Origin: UBA6164 sp964344155
GTDB taxonomy: Bacteria > Patescibacteriota > Gracilibacteria > BD1-5 > UBA6164
Length of the DNA: 64,000 nt
NCBI GenBank assembly: GCA_964344155.1
Contig: CAYFMG010000005.1
Location: forward strand, 12,587-76,586
Direction of reading: 5' to 3'
Below the pieces are notes generated by a model. It made no database searches. It had not been told where the DNA came from and saw only the letters and a program-made list of their open reading frames with translations. Positions 41,391-51,795 of this stretch are shown piece by piece; positions within the stretch are counted from its first letter, which is position 1, and each line of letters begins with the position of its first letter. The position numbers were made by a program, and so were the translations under genes.

Positions 41391-42435
41391 TGACTACTTC
41401 ATTAAAAGCGCTTATAAGATTATCATTTATTTCAAAATTTGCTATATTTTCTCCCGTTTCTCTTATTAATTTATCTTCTGGATTTTCTAGTGTTACATGT
41501 AAATCACTTATTGATATTAATTTTTCTCTAGGAATATTATATAACTCTAGTAATGATCAATAGGCATCAACACATCTATTATAATACTCTCATCAAAGTA
41601 TATGAGTAGTATTATCTGTAATTTGGAATCATCTTTCTTCGATAGCTTCAAAAAAACATTTTTTTAGTCTATCATATCTCGTTATATCAACATATTTATT
41701 TACATCACTTACATACTCTGTTGCATTTCAAAAAAGCTCTTCGTGTATTTGATTCATTGGATGAGGCTCATATTTTTCAAATAATGCTCTAGTTATTCTA
41801 TCGTATTCTCAGTCATTCATTCATGAAAATATTACTCTGTTTTCTCATAGTTTTTGTAAAGCGTATTCTTCTAATTTTAATCTTCTTTTTGTGTTTTTTG
41901 TTTTTGGGTTTTTTATATGATAGCTTGTTTCTTTTTTAAATGGATTTTTTCAATGAAATTCGTATATCATTTTTACAAGTACATTTTGGAAGTGGTCTCT
42001 ATAAAATTCATGAAATACTCTATCATGTTTTATGATATCTTCATGCATGTTTGGATTATTTTCATACTCAACAGATTCTTTTAGTTTTTGCCATATTCAG
42101 TTTAGTAAAATATGAAGATATTCAAAAATCTCTTTTGGATATCATTTTTCTTCCAATAGATATATACCTTTTTTATTTTCTTCAAATAGAGCCGGACACA
42201 TACCCCATGCTTGATAATAGCCTATAAAATTCGCTAATGTATCAGCTAGATAAGATATTTGAACATTTTCAAGCTCTTCTGGTGTGAATAGTGTTTCATC
42301 TACTATATTTAGTATTATATTTGTCTTATCAGCTATTGAGTCTATAGCTACTTTTATTTTCTTTTCAAATTCTGGGTGATCTGCTTCATCAAATCATAGG
42401 TGGGTTAAATGAAGTATTCATTTTAAGTCTTGCAT
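41371..42435 (-). CDS. Hypothetical protein, 354 aa
   Basis: Single code-25 frame, ATG 42435, TAA 41371, overlapping the next gene's start. Helical, acidic, with several Tyr/His-rich stretches (KHDRVFHEFYRDHFQNVLVK) and a C-terminal sequence HILGGEYYNRCVDAYGSLLE. No signal peptide or membrane segment. Not recognised; operon context links it to the possible NlpC-like gene. Confidence 0.65.
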
Positions 42436-42445
42436 TTTTGAGTAA

Positions 42446-43612
42446 TTATATTTTAAATTTTCCTTTCCATTTTTTAAAAATACGGTAATCAAGATAACTA
42501 GCTTCATAATCAAAGCTTAAAGATTTGTTAGTTTCTACCTTTATATTTGTTACTAGTCTTTTCCATTTTTTTGGTTGTTCTCTTAAAGATCTAATAAAAG
42601 TTGTATTTAATCAATGTTCACATCTTATTAATTGAGTTATTAATTTTTCACTTCACTCTATCTCTAGTAGCTCAATAGCAAAATTATCAAAATAACATTC
42701 ATCTAGTAGAGTTTCTTTGTATTCAAATGTTTTCTTTTTAAGTTTTCCTTCTTGCGTTAAGTAATATATTTCTTCTGTTTGTAAATCTAGTAGAGTTTTA
42801 TTTTTAGATATTTCTATAGTAGCATATATTCTTCCTTGGAATAGTTTTATATTTGATATGTTTGGATATGGTTATAGTATTTCTCAGTTGTAATATACAT
42901 ATGCTTTTTTGTCATCTATAATTGTGTAGTATAAGTTACCACTTATTTCAATACCTTCTCATACATAATCATGGCTTTCTCATATTTTTTTAAATGTAAA
43001 CTTATCTAAAAAACACATTTTATTTCCAGATTGAACACACAAGTATTTATTTCATACTTTTTCAATTACCTTTATCGGAGGCGTTCTTTTTCAATTTTCA
43101 ATAAAAGAACTAAACATCATATAATTATCTCCATCTACATGAACATCAATGATTTTTGGGGTTACTCATCTTGATTCTAGAGATTCTTTTTTACTTTCCA
43201 AGGCTGTGCTTATTTTTTTTACAACCATTTCACTTATAAGTTTTTGTTTTATATCAAAAAATCATATATTATTTATTTCAAGATTATTAGTATCTTTAAA
43301 TATTTCATAATAATTTTTTGCTTTTTTAATAAATATTTCATTGTCTAGTATGGATGAAAAATCTAGTCTTTCTTTTTCACTTAAAAAACATGTATTCTTA
43401 AATAATATTTTATTTAAGATATTTAAGTAATATTGTGGATCTATTGAAGAATCCTTCATGTTAGATAATATTTGTTCAAACACACTAAAAAAACTAGAGC
43501 TATTTATTACCTCAGTTACATTTTTACATATTTTTGTATCTATTGGTATACTTTTATTAGTATTTTCTTTTTTTGTATTACCTGGATACTCTAGTATTTG
43601 AGCTGTTTTCAT
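42446..43612 (-). pseudogene. Hypothetical gene interrupted by in-frame TAA at 42872
   Basis: The frame starts at ATG 43612 (MKTAQILEYPGNTKKENTNK) and would run 388 codons to TAA 42446, but codon 247 is TAA (42872-42874). Both sides remain open in the same frame and keep the same composition (before: KAYVYYNGEIL; after: PYPNISNIKLFQGRIYATIE), so a single base change such as GAA to TAA is the simplest cause. The C-terminal 141 residues would be lost. Promoter at 43644-43671; first gene of a three-gene operon. Family unknown. Confidence 0.65.
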
Positions 43613-43643
43613 TATATTATATAAAAATTATTTTAACTAGCTA

Positions 43644-43671
43644 TTTATAGCTAAAAAACATAAAAAGTCAA
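43644..43671 (-). promoter_or_regulatory. Promoter of the 43612 operon
   Basis: TTGACT, 16-base spacer, TATAAA on the minus strand. Confidence 0.7.
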
Positions 43672-43748
43672 GTATTTTCACTACTTTTTGTTTACTTTTC
43701 TGGAAAATCTATATAATCCTTTTATATTTAAAAACAATAATAAAACAA

Positions 43749-45212
43749 ATGCAACAATCTTGAATTAAAAAATGAGATATACTTGAAAATATATTAATAG
43801 AAAAACTGGTTTTCTGAGGTAAGTGATTTGCTAGACTTAAGCACTCTAATCCAGACTTGGATGGCAGGGTTATTTTTGTGACTTGATGAGCTGTGCCATG
43901 AACTGTGGCTAACTTGAGAGTTTTAAAGAAAAAAAAGGCATTTTTAGAAACACAAATAGTAGATATAATCAAGAAATCAGATATAGAAAAAACTCATCCT
44001 ACAAACAAATATGGTATGTCAGGTTGATGGAAATGGATAAATATACCTTATAATGAGCAGTTAAAAATCAAACAAGAGCAGGTTATTGAAGCTTTTAATA
44101 TATTAACTCAAAAACAAAAAGAGATAAACTTTTTGGATATAGAGTGATCACCTATTGTTGATTGATATAGAAACAAGGTTGAGTTTTCATACTGAAAATA
44201 TATTTCTCATAGATTTGGTATAGAGAAACATTTTAATCTATGATTTCATAAACAATGAGAGTTTTCAAAAGTAGAGGATTTTGATGGAGCTCCTCTGATT
44301 GATGAAACTCAAAATGAAATATATAGAGAGATTAAAAAGTTTAGTAAAACTTTAGGTTTGCCTGTGTATGATGGAATGAGACAAGAGTGATTTTTTAGAC
44401 ATATACTTATAAGAAAAACTTATTTTACAAATCAAATGATGATTCTTTTGTCATTTAATCCAGAGTATTTTGATAAAAATACAAAGTTGGATAAAACTGA
44501 AAAACTATGATTAATAAGAGATTTCTTATTATCTTTAGCTACAAAGTATCCTATTATAAAGTCTATTTATTTTTCTCACAACCCAAACAAGGCTGATGTA
44601 TGTATTGGTGATTTAGAGCTTATATATTGAGAGAAAACTATACAGGAAAAACTGCTTGATTTGAGTTTTAATATATCTCCTACTTCATTTTTTCAGACAA
44701 ATTCTGTTTGAGCAGAAAAACTATACTCTATGGTTTTAGATTTTGCTAAAAAAGATAATCTGGCTAATCAGACTGTTCTTGATCTGTATGGTTGAACAGG
44801 AACTATAGGTATGATTTTTGCTAAGCATTGAGCTAAGGATGTTACTTCTGTAGAGCTTGTAACTTCAGCAAGTAAAGATGGTGAAAAAAATGCAGAATTA
44901 AACAAACTAGATAATATTTCTTTTGTTAATTCCAAGGTAGAGGATTTTTTGGGTGATTATTTAGATGCTTGAAAAACTGCTGATTTGCTTGTGATTGATC
45001 CACCTAGAGCTTGAATGCATCCGGATGCTTTACCTAATATTTTGAAGTTTGATACAAATCAAATAGTTTATGTTAGTTGTAATCCGGCTACTTTGGCTCG
45101 TGATTTATGATATATACTTGATAATAGTGATTATAAAATAGAAAAAGTTCAGGCTATGGATATGTTCCCTCATACTCATCATATAGAAACTATAGTTAGT
45201 TTAGTTAAATAA
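43749..45212 (+). CDS. rlmD: 23S rRNA (uracil-5-)-methyltransferase, RlmD/TrmA family
   Basis: 487 residues. C-terminal SAM-dependent methyltransferase with SFFQTNSVGAEKLY, VLDLYGGTGTIGMIFAKHGA (its second Gly is TGA), VIDPPRAGMHPDAL with the motif-IV DPPRxG, and IVYVSCNPATLARDLGYIL holding the catalytic Cys, ending MDMFPHTHHIETIVSLV. The N-terminal TRAM-like region is reduced and the four-Cys iron-sulfur motif is not evident. Methylates a uridine in 23S rRNA or tRNA; RlmD versus TrmA cannot be settled. Followed 9 bases later by the next gene. Confidence 0.88.
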
Positions 45213-45221
45213 TACTTAATC

Positions 45222-45938
45222 ATGCCTTATTCTATAATACACCTAGAATCATCTGTAAAGTTTTTGGAATGAAAAGATCTAGATAAACAGGATTATCTAG
45301 ATTTTATAGTGTGAGGATTATTGGTAGATAGCTCTTATGATTTAAATAGAAAATGAGTTGAATTTATTACTAGAGATCATACACATTATCATGTATGACA
45401 AGATTGGTTTACTGCTAATTTTACTGATACTTACTTTGAAAAGGAATTTAAAAATGATTTAAAAAATAGTTTAAAACAGGGATATTATTTTCATTTACTT
45501 ATAGATAAATTTTATAGGGATTTTGAATGAAAAGAAATATTATTAAATATTGATATAAATACTGATTCTGATATTGAATATTTATATGAAGTTTATAGGA
45601 AAATAAATGCAAAACAGGATTTATTTGATTTTATAGATTATTATTGAAAAGATATAATTAATGATCTGTATAATTATGAAGTTGATACTTCTAAACTACC
45701 TTCTTGTTTTTCTTGAATTGATGCTTCTATAATAAAAACTACATTGATTGATATTCTTGATTATATGACTTTTAAAAAGAGTTTTATGAAATTTGATTTA
45801 GAAAAAAATTATTATGAAATTTTTGAATGAGAAATAAAATTAAAAGATAATATATTAGAAAAATATAACAACTACTTTTCTAGAGAGGATTATATAAAAA
45901 TGAAAGAAAAAGCTTTTAAAATAGATATAGAGTTATAA
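45222..45938 (+). CDS. Hypothetical protein, possible zinc-dependent phospholipase C-like, 238 aa
   Basis: Starts MPYSIIHLESSVKFLEGKDL. An early His, then RDHTHYHVGQDWFTANF and KQGYYFHLLIDKFYRDFEGK give a His/Asp pattern reminiscent of zinc-dependent phospholipase C or HD-like hydrolases that occur in CPR genomes. Several Gly are TGA. Co-transcribed with the RlmD-like gene (9-base gap); terminator at 45939-45975. Confidence 0.55.
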
Positions 45939-45975
45939 AAAAGTTTGTAATACAGTGTATTACAAACTTTTTTTA
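45939..45975. terminator. Bidirectional terminator
   Basis: Stem aaagtttgtaatac / gtattacaaacttt with T-run; the convergent glycosyltransferase gene stops inside it. Confidence 0.85.
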
Positions 45976-47072
45976 ATGAAATTAAGTAAGTTTTCTTTGA
46001 ATATAGTTTTGTTAAACCCTTCACTATGTTTTCTTATATCTTTGTAGTCAAAACTAGTTTTTTCAAATTGTTCTATAGCTTTGTTTAGACTCTCTACACT
46101 TTGTTCTTCAAAAAATACTCATGTTTTTTGGGGAATAACAGTTTCTAGAACTCATCATTTTTTGTATGCTATTACTGGTGTTCAGCAAGTCATTGCTTCA
46201 ATTGGTACTAGTCAGAAATCTTCTTCTGGTGGAAATAAAAATGCTTTAGCTTGAGAAAAAAGCTTTTTTGTTTCTTCTCTTGAGATATTTAGTTTCCATT
46301 TGATATTTGATTTTGATTTCTTTTTGAGTTCTTTGTATAATTTGTTATCAGTATTTGTTACAAGAATTAATTCTTTTCAGTTTTTGTTAAAACTATCAAC
46401 TATTAAATCAAATTTTTTGTATGGGATGCATCTTCAAACATATAGATAAAAATCTTGTTTTTTTTCATTGAATTTAAAACTATTTATATCTAAACAAGGA
46501 TATATTACTTCTGATTCCCTATTATAGTATTTTTTGATTCTATTTGCTGTATTTTTTGAATTTGCTATAAAATAATCAGGTCTAGCAGCTGCACAAAAGT
46601 CCCATTTTCTTAGTTTGTTAACTATTTTTGGCATAAGCCATTTTCATATAGGATTAAGTATTCAAAACTCCATATAGTTTAGGTACTCATGATAATGTGA
46701 CCAAAAATATCTTGTAGGAGTATGACAATAACATATATGTAGGGTTTCAGGTTTTGTGATTACTCATTTGCTTTCAGCACTTGAGCTAGATATAACTATA
46801 TCATATCCACTTAAGTCAAAGCTTTCAAAAGCATAAGGTCTAAGGGTTAATGCTAGTTTATGAGATTTGTTTAATAAAGGTATATTTTGAATAAAGCTAG
46901 TAGTAATTTTTTTTCATTTAAAGATAGGATTACCATCTTGAAAAAATACTGATGTATATATATCAGCATAAGGAAAAATCTCAAGTAATTGTTTCAAAAC
47001 AAGCTCAGCTCATCACCAATCCTTTATCCAATCACAGACTATTGCAATTTTTTTTCAATCTAAACTTTGCAT
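45960..47072 (-). CDS. GT4-family glycosyltransferase
   Basis: 370 residues: KIAIVCDWIKDWGGAELVLK at the N-terminus, then CYCHTPTRYFW, YFIANSKNTANRIKKYY, the acceptor/donor block YLYVGRCIPYKKFDLIVDSF and the EX7E-type KAFLFPPEEDFGLVPIEAMT followed by GTPVIAYKKGG. Retaining glycosyltransferase acting on surface glycans. Upstream is a DUF559-bearing repeat and a WecG/TagA-like gene, i.e. a glycan-related neighbourhood. No Shine-Dalgarno. Confidence 0.9.
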
Positions 47073-47098
47073 TTTTAATTATTTTTATAATTGTATTT

Positions 47099-47584
47099 TC
47101 ATAACTCACCCTTGAATTCCCTCTCTTATTTAAGAGAGGGAGGCTGCAATTTTTCTAATTACTTTTTCTAATTCATTATATATTTCTTCATTTTTAAATC
47201 TAATTATTTTATATCAATTAGCAAGTAAAAGTTCTTCTTTAGCTTTGTCTAACAAATAAATTTCTTTTAGATTATGTATATTTCAGTCTAGTTCTATTAC
47301 TACTTTTTCTTCTTTGCATACAAAATCAGGAATAATATATCTATCAAATCAATTGTTTTCTGTAAAAACATATGTAGGATATTGTCTTAAAAACTTTTTT
47401 CATTTTAATTTTCTATTTCTTAACTCTTCCCATAAGATTTTCTCTGTTTTTGTAGACTTTTGTCTTAATACTCTAGAGGTTTCTTTTATTATATCTGGGA
47501 TTTTCCTTGTAGTCATTATTTTAAAGTAAATATTATATTGTTTCCCCTCTCTTAAGTAAGAGAGGGGTTAGGGGTGAGTTATGA
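47099..47584. mobile_element. Palindromic element copy B carrying a DUF559 nuclease gene
   Basis: 486 bp bounded by the same inverted ends as copies A and C (tcataactcaccc at 47099; ggggtgagttatga ending 47584). The left end holds the palindrome ctctcttatttaagagag and the right end cctctcttaagtaagagagg. Between them, where the short copies have about 20 bases, lies a complete DUF559 gene. Looks like the coding version of which A and C are internal-deletion derivatives. Confidence 0.75.
47130..47516 (-). CDS. DUF559 (Vsr-like) endonuclease-domain protein, 128 aa
   Basis: Typical DUF559 sequence: TEKILWEELRNRKLKGKKFL, then RQYPTYVFTENNGFDRYIIP, PDFVCKEEKVVIELDGNIHN and YKIIRFKNEEIYNELEKVIR. 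The fold is related to very-short-patch-repair and other PD-(D/E)XK nucleases (Asp in IPDF, Glu in VIELDG). It sits inside the repeat with its last codons and TAA (47130) in the left palindrome, so the gene and the ends move as one unit. Confidence 0.85.
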
Positions 47585-47652
47585 AAAATTAAAACTTTGC
47601 ATTTTAGAAATTATCTTATAATATAGGCTTATATTACATCTCACTTTAAAAT

Positions 47653-48471
47653 ATGCAAATCTTTTGAATAAAATTGGATAAGCTAAAGTATGAATCATTT
47701 TTAGAAAAAATACTAGAACTAAAAAAACAAACTATAGTTTTTACTCCAAATCCTGAAATACTTTTAAAAACAAAAACGGATAAAGGTTTTGAAAAGTTAA
47801 TAAAAAAAGCAAGTTTTTTAACTCCTGATGGTATCTGATTATATATAGCTTTCCAAATATATGATAACAATTTTTGAGTGTTTATAAATACTTTACTAGT
47901 TCCCTATTATTTTTTTAATTTATTTTTCAGAAGAAAACATTTGTATAAAAAATATGGTGATAGGATTTGTTGAAGTGATTTAACAAAAGATATAGTTTTA
48001 AGCTCAGAAAAAAGATGAAGCAAAATTACTATTATTGACTTATTCAACCCTGCTGATTTAAACAAGGTAGAATCTCAAAAGAAGTTTCCTTTCTTGTTAC
48101 AACAAAGATTCCCAAAGCTAAATTTTGAATATTTTATATATGAGCCTTCAAAAAAACAAGAGATAATAAACGATATTCTAAACTCTGATTCACAAATACT
48201 TTTCTCTACTTTATGAATGAAGCATCAAGAAGAATCTATAGTAGAGATAATGGACAGGTGCAGTAATATAAAGCTATGACTAGGTATATGATCGAGTTTT
48301 GATTATTTTATCTGATTTCAAAAAAGAGCACCAAAACTACTTAGATCTTTATGATTAGAATGGCTATATAGACTGTTTACATGACCAAGAAAAATAGATA
48401 GATTAAAAAGACTTTACAATGCTATTTTTGTGTTTATATGGGAGGTTTTGAAGAATAAAAACAAAAAATAA
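47653..48471 (+). CDS. WecG/TagA/CpsF-family glycosyltransferase
   Basis: 272 residues with FTPNPEILLK, ASFLTPDGIGLYIAFQ, the RICGSDLTKDIVL region, ILFSTLGMKHQEESIVEIMD and the C-terminal GIGSSFDYFIGFQKRAPKLL, LGLEWLYRLFTGPRKIDRLK. These are the ordered motifs of GT26 enzymes, which transfer ManNAc(A) from a UDP donor to an undecaprenyl-linked GlcNAc. That matches the UDP-ManNAc made by the epimerase at the left edge of the window. Many conserved Gly are TGA. Flanked by repeat copies B and C. Confidence 0.9.
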
Positions 48472-48477
48472 ATATTT

Positions 48478-48578
48478 TCATAACTCATCCTTGAATTCCT
48501 TCTCTTACTTAAGAGAAGGAGGCTGCTTTTTTTCTTTCCCCTCTATTAAGTAAGAGAGGGGTTAGGGGTGAGTTATGA
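48478..48578. repeat. Palindromic repeat copy C (short, non-coding)
   Basis: 101-bp element nearly identical to copy A at 9541-9642, with the same ends and internal palindromes. Confidence 0.88.
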
Positions 48579-48601
48579 TTTACTAAAAACAAAAAATAAA
48601 T

Positions 48602-48629
48602 TTGACAAAATCAAATTAAAGAGTATATC
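48602..48629 (+). promoter_or_regulatory. Promoter of the aromatic amino-acid operon
   Basis: TTGACA, 16-base spacer, TATATC; transcription would begin near 48636, about 27 bases before the leader-peptide ATG. Confidence 0.7.
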
Positions 48630-48662
48630 TAAAGCAATATTTAATTAAGTTTTTTACGAATA

Positions 48663-48740
48663 ATGAAAAGACTAATCCAAAATACATTTTTTTACTTTTT
48701 CTTTTTCTTTCAAAGTTTGAAGGATGTTTTTTGGTGTTAA
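48663..48740 (+). CDS. Phe-rich leader peptide (25 aa) of an attenuator
   Basis: ORF MKRLIQNTFFYFFFFFQSLK plus DVFWC, TAA at 48738. It has eight Phe, one Tyr and one Trp in 25 codons, with seven Phe and the Tyr in a run of eight (codons 9-16). It lies between a promoter and an intrinsic terminator upstream of DAHP synthase and prephenate dehydratase, the first and last committed steps to Phe. The last codons contain the antiterminator strand. This is the logic of pheL/pheA attenuation: with ample Phe-tRNA the ribosome covers the antiterminator strand; when Phe is scarce it stalls on the Phe run and frees it. Confidence 0.85.
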   Translation: MKRLIQNTFFYFFFFFQSLKDVFWC

Positions 48741-48797
48741 ATAACAAAATAATTTAAAACTAATAAAAATCCTTCAAGCAAATGAAGGATTTTTTTA
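48713..48797 (+). promoter_or_regulatory. Transcription attenuator (antiterminator/terminator) for Phe control
   Basis: Terminator stem atccttca-agcaaa-tgaaggat plus T-run at 48764-48797. The segment gtttgaaggatgtttttt inside the leader ORF (48715-48732) can pair with the terminator's 5' arm (aaaaatccttcaa at 48765-48777), giving an antiterminator that excludes the terminator. The two alternative pairings were found by inspection, not by energy calculation. Confidence 0.8.
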
Positions 48798-48821
48798 ATT
48801 TAACTTTTAATAATAATTATT

Positions 48822-49910
48822 ATGAATATAGATGATAGATTATCTTTAACAGATGATACCCATATTTTAAATGTGGAAGAAATACCTAGTCCTTGTGAGT
48901 TGATAATGGAGAATGGTTTAGAATTAGATAAAGATACAGCCAAACAAATTAGGTTATGGAGAAAAACAGCCAGCGATATTATATATAAAAAGGATAATAG
49001 AGTTTTAACTGTTGTTTGACCTTGTTCTATACATGACCCAAAACAAGCATTAGATTATGCTAAGAGGCTAAAGGAAATAGAAGACAGATACCCAAATCTA
49101 TTTATTGTTATGAGAACATATTTTGAAAAACCACGTACTACTATTGGATGGAAAGGTTTGATTAATGATCCTAATTTAGATGCTAGTTTTGATATAGAAA
49201 CATGACTAAAAACAGCTAGAAAATTGCTTTTAGAAATAAATGAGTTATGATTACCTGTATCTACTGAGTTTTTAGATGAAATAAGTCCTCAGTATATTTG
49301 AGATCAAATAACATGGTGAGCTATTTGAGCAAGAACGACTGAAAGTCAAATTCATAGAGAATTAGCTTCTTGATTATCTGCTGTTATTTGATTTAAAAAT
49401 TGAACTGATTGAACAATAAAAATAGCTATAGATGCTATATGAGCAAGTAATAAAAGTCACCACTTTTTATCTGTAACAAAAGAATGAAAAACTGCTATAG
49501 TAACAAGTACATGAAATAAACATACTCATGTTATTCTTAGATGAGGTGATTCTGGGCCAAACTATGATTTAGAAAGTGTTGAGAAAGTTTCTCTTGATTT
49601 AGAAAAAGCATGAGTAGATACATGAATCATGATTGATGCTTCACATGCTAATAGTAACAAAGATCATAATAATCAAATAAAAGTAATAAAAGATGTAGCT
49701 GAACAAATAAGGGCTTGAAATAAAAATATTACTTGAGTAATGATTGAGAGTCATATAAATGCTTGAAATCAAGCTTATACAGCATGAGTAGATGATCCAA
49801 GTAAACTAGAATATGGAATAAGTATCACAGATAAGTGTGTAGATTTTGAGACAACTGAAGAGATGCTTGAGATACTAGATGATGCAATAGAAGAAAGAAA
49901 AACGAAATAA
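48822..49910 (+). CDS. aroF: 3-deoxy-7-phosphoheptulonate synthase (DAHP synthase, class I)
   Basis: 362 residues, close to the usual about 350 of AroF/G/H. Motifs: VVGPCSIHDPKQALDYAKRL (its Gly is TGA at 49018), VMRTYFEKPRTTIGWKGLIN, STEFLDEISPQYIGD, GARTTESQIHRELASGLSAV, FKNGTDG and ILRGGDSGPNYD, MIDASHANSNKDHNNQ. Condenses PEP and erythrose-4-phosphate, the entry to aromatic biosynthesis. First gene after the Phe attenuator; prephenate dehydratase follows. Whether it is Phe-, Tyr- or Trp-feedback type cannot be told. Confidence 0.95.
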
Positions 49911-49955
49911 CCCACCCTTTAATTCCCTCCCTAACATTATGGAGGGATAATAAGG
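49911..49955. repeat. Partial palindromic repeat between aroF and pheA
   Basis: acccaccctttaattccctc-cctaacattatggagggat, a decayed relative of the left end of copies A-C (catccttgaattccttctc), containing the small palindrome ccctcc/ggaggg. Confidence 0.5.
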
Positions 49956-49977
49956 ACTATTTATTAACTTATAAAAA

Positions 49978-50790
49978 ATGAATTTAATTTATCAATGAGT
50001 CCCTTGAGCTTATAGTAATATAGCTTGTTTGGAGGCTAAAAAATGATTAAATGTAGATATAGAAAATATAGAATGATTGGTTGATTTTAAGTCTGTGTGG
50101 GAAACTATAGATGATAACAATATTGCAGTATTGCCTGTTGAGAATTCTTATGCTTGAAATATTCATGAGAATATATATGGTTTTTTGAGGTATGATTACA
50201 AAATAATTTGAGAGATAAATCTAGCTGTTAATCATAGTTTATTATCAAGAGAAGAAAATATAGAGGATATAAAGGAGGTTTATTCTCATCCTCAGGCTTT
50301 GGATCAGTGTCATAATTTTTTAAAACAAAGAAATATTAAGCCTATTGCTTACGGAGATACGGCTTGAGCTGCTGAGATGCTTGATAGAAAAAAGCTTTCT
50401 TGAGCTTGAGTTATAGCTTCTAGTTTGGCTTGAGAGATTTATTCTTTGAATAATATACAAACACATATTCAGGATCAAGAGTGAAATACTACTAGGTTTT
50501 TTGTTATAGCACCCAAGGATAGTGATATAGAATTTAAACCACTTAGTTCAAAGATAAGTATTATTTTTGAAGCAAAGAATATTCCGGCTAGTTTGTACAA
50601 GTGTCTTTGAGCTTTTGCTGATAATAGTGTTAATTTAACAAAGATTGAGAGTATGCCTAGTTTGAAATGACCTTTTAGTTATTTGTTTTGGATAACTTGT
50701 GAGTGAGGTTTGTGAGATGAGAATATAAAGAAGTCGCTTGAGGAATTGAAAAAATTTACAAATGTTATAAGAATACTTTGAGAGTACTAA
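49978..50790 (+). CDS. pheA: Prephenate dehydratase
   Basis: 270 residues. Starts MNLIYQGVPGAYSN (both glycines TGA). Contains AVLPVENSYAGNIHEN, EVYSHPQALDQCHNFL, the catalytic-loop region IAYGDTAGAAEML, GVIASSLAGEIYSLN and NTTRFFVIA with the Thr-Arg-Phe motif, then a C-terminal ACT domain with KISIIFEAKNIPASLYKCLG and LTKIESMPSLKGPFSYLFWI (ESRP-like Phe-binding site). Converts prephenate to phenylpyruvate and is normally feedback-inhibited by Phe. Monofunctional, no chorismate mutase domain. Transcription is under the attenuator upstream of the operon. Confidence 0.94.
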
Positions 50791-50822
50791 AAAAAGAAGC
50801 AATTTAATTGCTTCTTTTTTTT
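50790..50822. terminator. Bidirectional terminator
   Basis: Stem aaaaaagaagcaat / attgcttctttttt between the pheA gene and the convergent toxin locus. Confidence 0.85.
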
Positions 50823-50826
50823 GTAT

Positions 50827-51784
50827 TTACTCTACAACATAATTATATTTTGCCATAGGAGCTTGTCATAATAGTTTTAAATCCTCATCACTTATTTTTA
50901 ATTCTCAGTTTTTATCTAATACTTCAGGGATATAGTCTACTATATCTTGATATCCTTCTTTTCAGTATTCTTCAATATCTTTGATTAAATCCATCCATCA
51001 TTCTAAACCATTATATTTTTCTATTATTTCTTTAGAGTAATATAATGATTGATAGAATCAATATGGTAGTAATTCATTTAATTTTTTCAGGTATTCAATA
51101 TATTTTTCTTCATTTTCTTTACTAGTTAGATTAAAAGGATCTTTTTCATTTACTTGGATATATATTCCTCTATCTTCAAACTCTTCTAATTTATATACTA
51201 GGGGTTTTATCTTTTTCTTAAACTCTTCTTTGTTTAAGATATTTTTGAATATGAAAGGTCATAAGAAAGAGATCTTATTAATATAGTTTAATATACCATA
51301 TCTTTTTCAATTACAATATTTGTTTATATAATTTATCTTATTTAAAAAGTGTCACTTTTCATTGTAGTAAAAATTTTTATCTCAATATCAAGTTCATATT
51401 CAGTAAATTACTTTGAATTTCTTTATTATGAAGCTCTATATTTAAACTTTTATTACAACTGTATAATTTTTCCCCTTCTCATTTTCATAAATATCTATCT
51501 TCTAATCTAAACTCTATTTTAAATAATAAATTATCTTCTCATTCTCAATAAAATATTAAATCATTTCTATCATCACTTCTTATATCTTTCTCATAATTAA
51601 ATTTATCTATCTTTTTATATCTTCATTTTTCAAAATATTTTACTTTTCAGAAAGGATTTTCTTCTGATAATAAATGACTAATTATATTCTCTAATCCTTT
51701 TTTATTTTCTTTTAATTTCCATAATCCCCTAAATGCAAACAAGGCTGTTCTATTTTCATATTTATAAAAATCTCTTTTGTTCAT
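50827..51784 (-). pseudogene. Frameshifted paralogue of the putative immunity gene at 53439
   Basis: The frame from ATG 51784 (MNKRDFYKYENRTALFAFRG) ends early at a TAA; the C-terminal part (IYGIGTGYGDKN onward, to VVE-TAA at 50827) continues in another frame, with the shift in an A-rich tract near 51420. It parallels the intact gene at 53439-54416 along its whole length, and the last about 430 nt differ from it at only a couple of positions. So this is a recent duplicate, or gene conversion tract, that has lost its frame. Downstream of an orphan toxin tail, as expected for an orphan toxin/immunity module. Confidence 0.8.
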
Positions 51785-51795
51785 ATATTTATATA

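Noticed and set aside
48663..48740. Phe-rich short ORF as a random product of a T-rich tract
   Set aside because: Considered because the region is T-rich, but its position between promoter and terminator, the competing antiterminator strand and the identity of the downstream genes make attenuation far more likely.
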